This document shows, in pieces, positions 1-5,066 of a DNA stretch of 34,599 nucleotides. This DNA comes from an uncultured Blautia sp. (GTDB lineage Bacteria; Bacillota; Clostridia; Lachnospirales; Lachnospiraceae). The translations under genes were made by a program, and so were the position numbers. Numbering within the stretch: position 1 is the stretch's first letter; each line of letters begins with the position of its first letter. The stretch is from contig CAMNTH010000028.1 of the NCBI GenBank assembly GCA_946557785.1, positions 1 to 34,599 of the forward strand. Reading direction: 5' to 3'. Below the pieces are notes generated by a model. That model was given only the letters and a program-made list of their open reading frames with translations, had not been told where the DNA came from and made no database searches.

Positions 1-270
1 AGACCTTAGCATTACCATAGACCTCAGCATTACCATAGACCTTAGCATTACCATAGACCTCAGCATTACCATAGACCTCAGCATCACCCCAGACCTTAGC
101 ATCACCACAGACCTTAGCATTACCATAGACCTCAGCATTATCACAGACCTTAGCATCACCACAGACCTTAGCATTACCATAGACCTTAGCATCACCATAG
201 ACCTTAGCATCACCATAGACCTCAGCATTACCATAGACCTTGGCATCACCCCAGACCTTAGCATTACCAC
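1..270. repeat. Tandem array of 15 in-register 18-bp repeats
   Basis: The unit agaccttagcattaccat and close variants repeat 15 times without a single indel and continue past the left edge. Variation is confined almost entirely to unit position 7 (t/c), position 13 (t/c) and the last two bases. These change the coded Lys/Glu, Asn/Asp and Tyr/Cys/Trp positions of the overlapping protein, while nearly all other positions are fixed. This points to recent expansion by slippage or recombination. Confidence 0.97.
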
Positions 271-442
271 AGACCCAAGATTTATTTTCGTGAGAAAGAT
301 TCTCTTCCTTTTCAATCCATCCTCCAATATCGCCAGCTTTAATCATTCCAAATTCAATCACGGCACGGATTCTATGCAAGGTTACTTCTCTTCCCCAAAC
401 ATTGATTACCTTTGTTTCCCCAGTGAATTCATATTTCTTCAT
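1..442 (-). CDS. Hexapeptide-repeat (left-handed beta-helix-like) phage protein, C-terminus beyond window
   Basis: The frame opens with ATG at 442-440 after a purine-rich AGAAAGAAAGG leader and stays open past the left edge, so the C-terminus is not seen. The first ~55 residues (MKKYEFTGETKVINVWGREV, then a GDIGGWIEKEENLS stretch) form a cap. From about residue 58 the chain is a pure six-residue repeat of the form V-[YCW]-G-[ND]-A-[KE]. A small aliphatic residue every sixth position with Ala four later fits the left-handed beta-helix hexapeptide rule. Similar GNAKVYG arrays are common in uncharacterised phage proteins of Firmicutes; I know of no proven function. It is the last visible gene of the leftward early operon, 47 bases after the Spo0A-like gene. 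Confidence 0.75.
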   Translation of the reverse strand, partial: MKKYEFTGETKVINVWGREVTLHRIRAVIEFGMIKAGDIGGWIEKEENLSHENKSWVCGNAKVWGDAKVYGNAEVYGDAKVYGDAKVYGNAKVCGDAKVCDNAEVYGNAKVCGDAKVWGDAEVYGNAEVYGNAKVYGNAEVYGNAKV

Positions 443-488
443 CTTGATTTTTCCTTTCTTTCTGTTAAAATGAGGATAGGTTAATTAC

Positions 489-866
489 CTATCTTTTGGT
501 CTGAGCCTTACGGGTTGCCGCCCAGGGGCTCATTTTATTTTCTGTCTCCCAGTCTTTAAGCTTCAGGTACAGGCAGGCCAGCAGGTTCCCATTTGTAGGC
601 TTCTGAGCTGCCGTCATATACTTATTCAGGGAATCAAGATTCCCGTATGTAACAGCCTTCTCAAACGCGTGTCTGATAGCCCGTTCGACCCTCGTCCAGG
701 TAGTGCTATGCATATCTGCAATCTTTTTATACAGCGCCGTTGTCCCGGATAATATGTAATCTTCCTCCTGCTCGTAGATTTCCATCGCATCAATGATATA
801 AAAGAATCCATGCAGGTTCGCCGGTACTCCTAACTCGATCAGCGCATCAGATGCTTTTTTCTTCAT
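489..866 (-). CDS. Stand-alone Spo0A C-terminal-like DNA-binding protein
   Basis: The 125-residue product matches the effector (DNA-binding) domain of Spo0A almost end to end: an ALIELGVPANLHGF opening, the recognition-helix block TTWTRVERAIRHAFEKA, and a closing KPTNGNLLACLYLKL like Spo0A's KPTNsEFIA. There is no receiver domain, so it cannot be controlled by the phosphorelay in the usual way. ATG 866 is chosen over the in-frame ATG at 884 because GGAGG lies 9 bases upstream of it. The start overlaps the stop of the preceding 51-aa gene (ATGA). It may regulate phage genes or bind host 0A boxes; this is inference. Confidence 0.85.
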   Translation of the reverse strand: MKKKASDALIELGVPANLHGFFYIIDAMEIYEQEEDYILSGTTALYKKIADMHSTTWTRVERAIRHAFEKAVTYGNLDSLNKYMTAAQKPTNGNLLACLYLKLKDWETENKMSPWAATRKAQTKR

Positions 867-1018
867 TTGTCTTTCCTCCTGCAAAATAAGATTAATATGT
901 AGGCTAATACGGCCAGCCCCATGGCGATTATGATCTGATCTCCTGAATCTGTCTCCCAGATCGGCAGGAAACTCAGCAGGCCTCCGGCCATAAGACTGTC
1001 AAGTACGTCTCTTTTCAT
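863..1018 (-). CDS. Small single-span membrane peptide (51 aa)
   Basis: The start is ATG 1018 behind a GGGAGG box 6 bases upstream. The peptide begins MKRDVLDSLMAGG. It has one strongly hydrophobic stretch near residues 29-45 (IIIAMGLAVLAYILILF) and ends in a basic tail CRRKDK. The gene overlaps the 3' end of the HTH gene upstream by 20 bases, and its TGA overlaps the ATG of the Spo0A-like gene, so translation of the three is probably coupled. Family unknown. A small hydrophobic phage early protein could act at the membrane, but nothing in the sequence proves that. Confidence 0.7.
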   Translation of the reverse strand: MKRDVLDSLMAGGLLSFLPIWETDSGDQIIIAMGLAVLAYILILFCRRKDK

Positions 1019-1259
1019 CTGGTTCCTCCCTTATCATCCTCATAAACACCTCGTCCGGAAGCTTTGCCTCTCGGTACAGAATCCGAAGTTCCCCAAGTGT
1101 AAACTGCTCTGGGTTCTTCTGCCTTTTGTAGTGTGTCGGTCTGCTGTATCCCATAATTTTGCACGCTTGGTCATCGGAAATGCCAGCGCAGAAAAAGCTG
1201 TAAACTTTCCTGGAAGCATCATCTAGTTTGGCGGTTCTGCTTATATTCACTTTTGGCAT
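999..1259 (-). CDS. Phage helix-turn-helix protein
   Basis: The start MPKVNISRTAKLDD (ATG 1259) is preferred over the upstream ATG at 1307 because GGAGGTG precedes it by 6 bases. The 86-residue protein has an HTH-like core (GISDDQACKIMGYSRPTHYK) followed by FTLGELRILYREAKLPDEVF. The same tail pattern occurs in the small XRE-type regulators of many Firmicutes phages. It overlaps the 76-aa gene upstream by 41 bases and the membrane peptide downstream by 20. Probably a phage early transcription regulator; the operator is not identified. Confidence 0.7.
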   Translation of the reverse strand: MPKVNISRTAKLDDASRKVYSFFCAGISDDQACKIMGYSRPTHYKRQKNPEQFTLGELRILYREAKLPDEVFMRMIREEPDEKRRT

Positions 1260-1449
1260 GTTTTTCACCTCCGATTGTTCCATTGTCTGTTCTCTTTGAT
1301 ATTTCATTTAATTGCTTCAAAACACCCCTAAAAACCCCATCAGAAATCTTTCTTTGAGTTTCAGGATCAATACCAGAACGAAGAGCTTGCAGTTCCACTC
1401 TGATTAATACAAGCTCCTGGTAAATCTTTTCTAATATTTTTTCCGACAT
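1219..1449 (-). CDS. Small phage early protein (76 aa), unknown
   Basis: ATG 1449 follows a GGAGGTGAGAACAG leader, a strong ribosome binding site. The product begins MSEKILEKIYQELVLIRVEL and looks helical and charged, with a basic, polar tail (KHAKSEYKQNRQTR). No family recognised. It overlaps the HTH gene downstream. Its 5' side abuts the first copy of the duplicated promoter module, so it diverges from the 81-aa gene at 1558. A matching arrangement (minus gene beginning MSEEKK, duplicated module, plus gene) recurs at 2253-2696. Confidence 0.65.
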   Translation of the reverse strand: MSEKILEKIYQELVLIRVELQALRSGIDPETQRKISDGVFRGVLKQLNEISKRTDNGTIGGEKHAKSEYKQNRQTR

Positions 1450-1477
1450 CTGTTCTCACCTCCTGTATATGGTAATA

Positions 1478-1506
1478 TTGTTATTTTGCTGTTAATCTCT
1501 TATAAT
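1478..1506 (+). promoter_or_regulatory. Sigma-A promoter of the 81-aa gene
   Basis: TTGTTA at 1478-1483 and a perfect TATAAT at 1501-1506 are separated by exactly 17 bases. Start of transcription is expected near 1513, inside the palindrome that follows. Confidence 0.75.
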
Positions 1507-1510
1507 CTAA

Positions 1511-1535
1511 GTACAGGCACTGCCATGCCGAGTAC
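1511..1535. promoter_or_regulatory. Palindrome/stem-loop at the transcription start, copy 1
   Basis: Two nested inverted arms are seen: GTAC...GTAC outside and GGCA...TGCC inside, with the 6-base loop CTGCCA. It overlaps the predicted +1, so it can be a DNA operator, a 5' RNA hairpin, or both. All 25 bases are identical in copy 2 (2468-2492). Confidence 0.65.
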
Positions 1536-1557
1536 TGAAGAAAGGAGAGTTTTTTCT

Positions 1558-1803
1558 ATGGCTACATATAGAATCAGTGAGCTAATCAAACATCTTGCTA
1601 GTATTATGAATGATGGTTTCGAGTACGTTCAGATATCTGAGCTCGAAGCAGATGAAGATCTTCCTATCTGTCTTTCGTTCGAAGCAATTGAAAGCAGTTG
1701 TTGTGGTATTGGTTATGAAGAGGTAAACAGCGTTGAAGTCCCTGAAAATTATGATTCTTCATCTTCTGTCCTTTACCACGTCGATGTTAATTTCACTTTA
1801 TAG
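1558..1803 (+). CDS. Small acidic phage protein (81 aa) in a nested reverse cassette
   Basis: The ATG at 1558 (MATYRISELIKHLASIM) follows AAAGGAGAG and its own promoter at 1478-1506, so the longer frame from 1486 is not used. The product is strongly acidic (SELEADEDLP, SVEVPENYDSSSSV) and contains a Cys pair (SSCCGIGYEE). No family recognised. It runs against the surrounding leftward early operon and ends 6 bases inside the oppositely oriented 67-aa gene. Small size, acidity and an autonomous promoter are features shared by many phage inhibitor or accessory proteins, but the role is unknown. Confidence 0.7.
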   Translation: MATYRISELIKHLASIMNDGFEYVQISELEADEDLPICLSFEAIESSCCGIGYEEVNSVEVPENYDSSSSVLYHVDVNFTL

Positions 1804-2001
1804 TAAAAGTCTTTGCTCACTAAATTCTTTGCTCCTGGTTGCTTCATCAATCAGGAGTTTTCTTTTGTACAAAGCGTATGTTGCTCTATTCTTTCCATTT
1901 TTCTTTCTTGCTCTGTTTATTTTTAATACAGCTTTCAATATTTCCTCTCGTTCTCCTTTTGTAATTCCATCGATTTGAAGTACTGTTGTTTCTTTTTCCA
2001 T
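1798..2001 (-). CDS. Small basic phage protein (67 aa), unknown
   Basis: Start ATG 2001 (MEKETTVLQIDGITKGERE); GGAGG lies rather far upstream (about 13 bases). The chain is helical and rich in Lys and Arg (KINRARKKNGKNR), suggesting nucleic-acid contact, but no fold is recognised. Its 3' end overlaps the convergent 81-aa gene by 6 bases, so the two transcripts are antisense to each other there. The 110 bases between its start and the 41-aa gene upstream hold only an open frame without a convincing start codon. Confidence 0.6.
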   Translation of the reverse strand: MEKETTVLQIDGITKGEREEILKAVLKINRARKKNGKNRATYALYKRKLLIDEATRSKEFSEQRLLL

Positions 2002-2112
2002 ATTTAATTTATTACCTCCTTATCCTGCTTTCTACCGACTTCATCAGCAAATTCATTCCTTGATTTCTTGCTCGTTGGTGGTATATAAAGTATCTTCTGT
2101 AGTCACCAGCGA

Positions 2113-2238
2113 TCAATTTCCATTTTCATATTTAAGACTCAATGCGCATCCGCTTTCTGAAATATCTCTTCCATTGACTTCATAGATACCTTTTTCTATA
2201 TCAATATGGATGCTTTTGAATTTTTCATATTTTGCCAT
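2113..2238 (-). CDS. Small phage protein (41 aa), unknown
   Basis: ATG 2238 lies 8 bases after GGAGGTG, which immediately follows the stop of the 50-aa gene, a typical coupled pair. The product starts MAKYEKFKSIHIDIEKGIYE and continues NGRDISESGCALSLKYENGN. The alternating hydrophobic pattern suggests a small beta-rich protein. No family recognised. Confidence 0.6.
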   Translation of the reverse strand: MAKYEKFKSIHIDIEKGIYEVNGRDISESGCALSLKYENGN

Positions 2239-2252
2239 CTTATCCCACCTCC

Positions 2253-2405
2253 TTATCCTGCTTTCTGATCTGGTTCTCTGTTATCCAGCGCGTCCCTGGC
2301 TTTTAATACCTCAGAATTGCTCTTCATAATCATCAAACTTTCTCTGTCCATATGTTTTAGGTTTTCTACTGTTTCTACGAATAGCTTCTTCTTTTCTTCG
2401 CTCAT
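2253..2405 (-). CDS. Small helical phage protein (50 aa), unknown
   Basis: ATG 2405 is preceded by GGGAGGTGAGAACAAA. The product begins MSEEKKKLFVETVENLKHMD and is predicted helical and charged, ending in DQKAG. It occupies the same place relative to promoter module copy 2 that the 76-aa gene occupies relative to copy 1, and both begin Met-Ser-Glu. Beyond the start, similarity is too weak for me to call homology. Confidence 0.6.
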   Translation of the reverse strand: MSEEKKKLFVETVENLKHMDRESLMIMKSNSEVLKARDALDNREPDQKAG

Positions 2406-2434
2406 TTTGTTCTCACCTCCCATATATGGTAGTA

Positions 2435-2463
2435 TTGTTATTTTGCTGCTAATCTCCTATAAT
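2435..2463 (+). promoter_or_regulatory. Sigma-A promoter of the 60-aa gene
   Basis: TTGTTA 2435-2440, 17-base spacer, TATAAT 2458-2463; the same elements and spacing as copy 1. Confidence 0.75.
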
Positions 2464-2467
2464 CTAA

Positions 2468-2492
2468 GTACAGGCACTGCCATGCCGAGTAC
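2468..2492. promoter_or_regulatory. Palindrome/stem-loop at the transcription start, copy 2
   Basis: Identical to 1511-1535: outer GTAC arms, inner GGCA/TGCC arms, loop CTGCCA, lying across the predicted +1. Confidence 0.65.
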
Positions 2493-2513
2493 GAAGAAAG
2501 GAGGAATTGCGCT

Positions 2514-2696
2514 ATGGATGATAGAACAATTCATGATTTAGCTGTTGCTTATGCCCAAGCTGAATTAATTGTTACCATTCAGAAGAATCCTAATCTCACA
2601 GGATATGATGAAACATTGCGTTCATTTGTAAAATCCTATCATCATGCCCTGAACCAGATTCCTATTGAAGCTCAAGAAGTAGATGAGGCATTTTAA
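2514..2696 (+). CDS. Small phage protein (60 aa) in the second nested reverse cassette
   Basis: ATG 2514 (MDDRTIHDLAVAYAQAELIV) follows AAAGGAGG by about 10 bases and the promoter at 2435-2463. The product is helical and acidic at its C-terminus (EAQEVDEAF). The sequence resembles the short helical proteins often seen in phage early regions, but I cannot name a family. It lies opposite to the early operon and its stop overlaps the stop of the convergent 53-aa gene, the same tail-to-tail layout as the 81-aa gene. Confidence 0.7.
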   Translation: MDDRTIHDLAVAYAQAELIVTIQKNPNLTGYDETLRSFVKSYHHALNQIPIEAQEVDEAF

Positions 2697-2854
2697 ATCT
2701 TATTTTTGAGGGACGCTCTTCTCAGAAATGACTGGGCGTCCTCAAGAGCTTCTATTGCCTCTCCATATGTAACTTCCTTGCTTTGAAGGAACCTGATTAT
2801 TTCTATTGCAAGTATTTTTTTCTCTCCCTGCCTTACTACAGTTACTTCTTCCAC
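2693..2854 (-). CDS. Small phage protein (53 aa), GTG start, unknown
   Basis: The frame starts with GTG at 2854 behind a very strong GAGGAGGTGAGATAAA leader; no ATG serves. The product reads VEEVTVVRQGEKKILAIEI and continues through IRFLQSKEVTYGEAIEALED, with a probable two-helix C-terminal half. No family recognised. The palindromic operator at 2914-2928 lies 60 bases upstream, so this gene may be controlled by the phage repressor. Confidence 0.6.
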   Translation of the reverse strand: MEEVTVVRQGEKKILAIEIIRFLQSKEVTYGEAIEALEDAQSFLRRASLKNKI

Positions 2855-2913
2855 TTTATCTCACCTCCTCTTACTTATCCGCGAAGTCCTCTACTCTTTC
2901 CCTGACCCGAATA

Positions 2914-2928
2914 ATAACTTAAAGTTAT
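2914..2928. promoter_or_regulatory. Outlying repressor operator
   Basis: ATAACTTAAAGTTAT is a 15-base palindrome around a central A. Its complement matches the operator at 3172-3186 at 14 of 15 bases. It overlaps the stop codon of the Cro-like gene and precedes the leader of the 53-aa gene. Confidence 0.6.
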
Positions 2929-3128
2929 ATATCAGGTAAAATAATACAATTTTCTGGGGCTTTAACAATAAAACAATACATTTTAAATTGTGCTGGTTTC
3001 ATTTCAACTTTCCCATTTTCCCAGTTTACTATTGTATTTTTTGACACACGCATTTCTTTCGCGACCTCTTCCTGTGTCATTCCCGCATTTACTCTGGCTG
3101 CTGCCAAAGTAATTTTATAATCACCCAA
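2925..3128 (-). CDS. Cro-like XRE-family regulator
   Basis: The 67-residue protein is a minimal helix-turn-helix: LAAARVNAGMTQEEVAKEMR then VSKNTIVNWENGKVEMKP, the classic XRE signature with Gln-Glu-Glu-Val and Asn-Trp-Glu-Asn-Gly. The start is TTG at 3128, 11 bases from AAGGAG; no ATG lies in frame nearby. It faces the LexA-like repressor across a 148-base operator region and heads the leftward early operon, the place of cro in lambdoid lysogeny switches. The promoter is at 3164-3192. Confidence 0.85.
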   Translation of the reverse strand: MGDYKITLAAARVNAGMTQEEVAKEMRVSKNTIVNWENGKVEMKPAQFKMYCFIVKAPENCIILPDI

Positions 3129-3163
3129 TTGTTTTCACCGCTCCTTTCTTTTTTTATACGCTT

Positions 3164-3192
3164 ATTCTAATATAACTTTAAGTTAATGTCAA
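3164..3192 (-). promoter_or_regulatory. Early (PR-like) promoter of the cro-like gene
   Basis: On the minus strand TTGACA (3192-3187) and TAGAAT (3169-3164) lie 17 bases apart. One operator fills the spacer and another overlaps the -35 box. Confidence 0.85.
3172..3186. promoter_or_regulatory. Repressor operator, site 1
   Basis: ATAACTTTAAGTTAA, near-perfect palindrome inside the spacer of the early promoter. Confidence 0.7.
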
Positions 3193-3205
3193 TACTAAAA
3201 GTTAT
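3191..3205. promoter_or_regulatory. Repressor operator, site 2
   Basis: Read on the minus strand: ATAACTTTTAGTATT. It overlaps the -35 box of the early promoter; its centre is 19 bases from that of site 1. Confidence 0.6.
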
Positions 3206-3221
3206 ATTTTTTTATTTTCAG

Positions 3222-3250
3222 TTGATTTTTCATAACTTTTAATGTATTAT
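3222..3250 (+). promoter_or_regulatory. Promoter of the repressor gene
   Basis: TTGATT 3222-3227 and TATTAT 3245-3250 with a 17-base spacer. Operator site 3 lies inside it, which suggests negative autoregulation. Confidence 0.65.
3232..3246. promoter_or_regulatory. Repressor operator, site 3
   Basis: ATAACTTTTAATGTA shares the ATAACTTT half-site; its other half is degenerate. It sits between the -35 and -10 boxes of the repressor promoter. Confidence 0.5.
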
Positions 3251-3276
3251 ATAGGTATGAAAGATGAGGTGATTAG

Positions 3277-3909
3277 GTGAACGAAAAAGAAATAAATTCG
3301 ATTATTGCTAATAACATTACCAAATATTTAGAACTCAATAATAAAACACAACTGGAATTGGCTGAATACATGCAGGTTTCCCAAGCTACGGTTTCAAATT
3401 GGTGCAAGGGATTAAAAATGCCACGTATGTCAAAAATTGATATGATTTGCACGTTTTTTTCTATCAATCGCTCTGACCTGCTAAATGAATCTGCCCCAAC
3501 TAATACCCCGAAACGTGGCGTTGTTATCAACGTCCTTGGCCGTGTAGCTGCCGGCATTCCAATCGAAGCTGTTGAAGATATTATCGATACTGAAGAAATC
3601 ACGGAGGAGTTTGCCAGAACTGGAGAATTTTTCGGGCTTCAGATTCATGGAGACAGCATGGAGCCACGGATGTGTGCTGGTGATGTAGTAATTGTTCGCC
3701 AACAAGACGATGCTGAATCTGGAGATATCGTAATCGCAATGGTAAATGGTGATGATGCCACTTGCAAGCGATTAAAAAAATACCAGAGCGGCATTGCCTT
3801 GATATCCAATAATCCTTCATATGAACCTATGTTTTTCACTAATGAAGAGATTGTTTCAAAACCAGTAAAGATTATCGGCAAAGTTGTCGAACTAAGAGGC
3901 AAGTTCTAA
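3277..3909 (+). CDS. LexA/CI-like phage repressor (XRE + peptidase S24)
   Basis: The start is GTG at 3277 after GAGGTGATTAG. Residues ~15-75 form an XRE helix-turn-helix (QLELAEYMQVSQATVSNW). Residues ~85-205 form a LexA-like S24 self-cleaving domain: the Ala92-Gly93 scissile bond in GRVAAGIPIEA, catalytic Ser127 in HGDSMEP and Lys164 in ATCKRL. Every part needed for RecA-stimulated self-cleavage is present, so this should be an SOS-inducible maintenance repressor. It probably binds the ATAACTTT operators at 3172-3246. It is the first gene of a rightward lysogeny group that leads to the integrase. Confidence 0.93.
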   Translation: MNEKEINSIIANNITKYLELNNKTQLELAEYMQVSQATVSNWCKGLKMPRMSKIDMICTFFSINRSDLLNESAPTNTPKRGVVINVLGRVAAGIPIEAVEDIIDTEEITEEFARTGEFFGLQIHGDSMEPRMCAGDVVIVRQQDDAESGDIVIAMVNGDDATCKRLKKYQSGIALISNNPSYEPMFFTNEEIVSKPVKIIGKVVELRGKF

Positions 3910-3924
3910 GGAAAGGGTAAAATA

Positions 3925-4845
3925 ATGAAATTTAAGAAAATCAAACTTTCCGGCTTAATAGGAATTGTAATTTGGACTCTAGGTATCTTATCCGATTATC
4001 AAAATACTATAGGTAACACAAAACCTTTCCTGGCATTAATTACTTATATTTTTGGTGCTACCATTTTCTACTTTGGAGCAATATTAATTACATATCCGTT
4101 CAGAAAACGGAAAAAGAAAAATCTCCAATCAAAAAGTAATGTTAATACGGCAAATTTAACTCCGCTCATTACACATGGTGCCAAAAGTGATACCTATCCT
4201 AAAAATGAAAAAATTAAAGTTTCACTTGAAATCATGCCTACTACAGACAACGTTGTTTTCCCTGATTGGTATGTCTCTCTTTCTTTTGGAAAATCAGCCT
4301 CAGAAAATTATCCAAAAGCCGTTGCGCTCGCAAAATCTGCCCCACAATACTTAGAGCAAGTAGATGATGGGAAAATACTGCACCAAGCTGTATATTCGCA
4401 TAAACCCAAAGAATATCTTGCTTTTATTATGCTGTATGAATTAGTCAGTTCTTGGAAGTCAACATTTGTTATTATAAATGGGCAATTGATAGATAGAAAA
4501 ATAGTTGGTAAATTAAATTACTGTTATGGTGATAAATGCCGTTCTGGGAATAATAGATTTTGTTATGGAGCCAGCTATATGACAGAAAACCCTTTTGGGT
4601 GTCACCGTCTACAGATTAGCGCCGCAAATAATCCATGGTGGTCCTTTTACAAGCAGAAAGGTATTAAATGGGTACTTGATAAGCAGGTATTATTAGAACG
4701 CATCAACTCGTATGCGCAAATATATTGTATATGTCCCTGTTTTGATTATGAAAATATAATAAAAGAATTAAATAGGCTTCCATTAGAACTTAGTGCGCGA
4801 CAAATGAAAAAACTTGCTGATAATAATTTTGGGCTTCGAATGTAA
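3925..4845 (+). CDS. Unknown two-span membrane protein with a Cys-rich soluble domain
   Basis: ATG 3925 follows GGAAAGGG and lies 15 bases after the repressor gene, so the two are probably co-transcribed. Two membrane spans are seen near residues 8-24 and 35-57, followed by a basic stop-transfer stretch (RKRKKK). The remaining ~245 residues form a soluble domain with cysteines in CYGDKCRSG, a nearby FCYGASYMTENPFGCHRLQ block and CICPCFDYE, a spacing that could bind a metal. No family recognised. The position beside the repressor, in the lysogeny module, is where prophages carry genes expressed in the lysogen, such as exclusion factors. Confidence 0.7.
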   Translation: MKFKKIKLSGLIGIVIWTLGILSDYQNTIGNTKPFLALITYIFGATIFYFGAILITYPFRKRKKKNLQSKSNVNTANLTPLITHGAKSDTYPKNEKIKVSLEIMPTTDNVVFPDWYVSLSFGKSASENYPKAVALAKSAPQYLEQVDDGKILHQAVYSHKPKEYLAFIMLYELVSSWKSTFVIINGQLIDRKIVGKLNYCYGDKCRSGNNRFCYGASYMTENPFGCHRLQISAANNPWWSFYKQKGIKWVLDKQVLLERINSYAQIYCICPCFDYENIIKELNRLPLELSARQMKKLADNNFGLRM

Positions 4846-4849
4846 TTAA

Positions 4850-4876
4850 AAACTGGCCCCTGCATCAGCGGGGCCT
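4850..4876 (-). terminator. Hairpin with T-tract on the minus strand
   Basis: Arms GGCCCC (4855-4860) and GGGGCC (4870-4875) with a 9-base loop. Only the minus-strand transcript ends in a T-run (4854-4850), so as a terminator it would stop leftward transcription, though the genes on both sides read rightward. Confidence 0.45.
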
Positions 4877-4943
4877 GCACCCTATACTATCCTGACAATA
4901 GCAAATGGAAAGACGATTATAAAACCCGGAAGGAGGACAAATA

Positions 4944-5066
4944 ATGACATGTTTTACTTGTAAAGGCAACATCGAAAAAGCTACTACCACTTATATGACG
5001 GAATATAATGGCTGCTTGTCACACGCTACAAACGGAAATTCGGAACATCTGATCCATTCAAAATAG
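4944..5066 (+). pseudogene. Truncated YgiT-type (MqsA-like) zinc-finger antitoxin fragment
   Basis: ATG 4944 follows GAAGGAGG. The first 24 residues, MTCFTCKGNIEKATTTYMTE then YNGC, match the start of YgiT-type zinc-finger antitoxins (a CxxCK opening and a TTY-strand). The usual continuation, with a VP turn and a second CxxC pair, is missing: after Cys24 the frame runs 16 unrelated codons into a stop. Those bases belong, in another frame, to an ImmA-type peptidase. So this is a gene start joined by deletion to another gene. No toxin partner is seen. Confidence 0.6.

Larger units (their letters stand above)
1451..1547. repeat. Promoter/leader module, copy 1
   Basis: This 97-base stretch is nearly identical to 2408-2503, with about 5 mismatches and one single-base gap by eye. 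It runs from the 5' leader of the divergent minus gene to the Shine-Dalgarno sequence of the plus gene, so it holds the whole intergenic control region. The genes on either side are not obviously homologous between the copies. Either the control region was copied by recombination or it is under strong selection. Confidence 0.9.
2408..2503. repeat. Promoter/leader module, copy 2
   Basis: About 94% identical by eye to 1451-1547 over its whole length, including both promoter hexamers, the 17-base spacer length and the 25-base palindrome. A single base is missing just after the palindrome. Confidence 0.9.

Noticed and set aside
1..270. CRISPR-like or minisatellite reading of the 18-bp repeats
   Set aside because: There are no spacers, the units abut directly, and they are fully coding as hexapeptides.
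1..270. Diversity-generating retroelement target, because variation is A/G on the coding strand
   Set aside because: No reverse transcriptase or template repeat is visible, and the variants are limited to A/G transitions with few exceptions rather than random changes at A.
290..484. Rightward 64-aa frame at the left end
   Set aside because: Antisense shadow of the hexapeptide-repeat gene, with no ribosome binding site.
2014..2116. Possible 34-codon leftward gene starting at a TTG at 2116
   Set aside because: No ribosome binding site; all three frames look partly plausible but none has a convincing start. Probably leader or a gene remnant.
3884..3891. TTGTCGAA, a match to the Spo0A (0A) box, near the end of the repressor gene
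   Set aside because: A single match inside coding sequence; several such matches are expected by chance in a window of this size.
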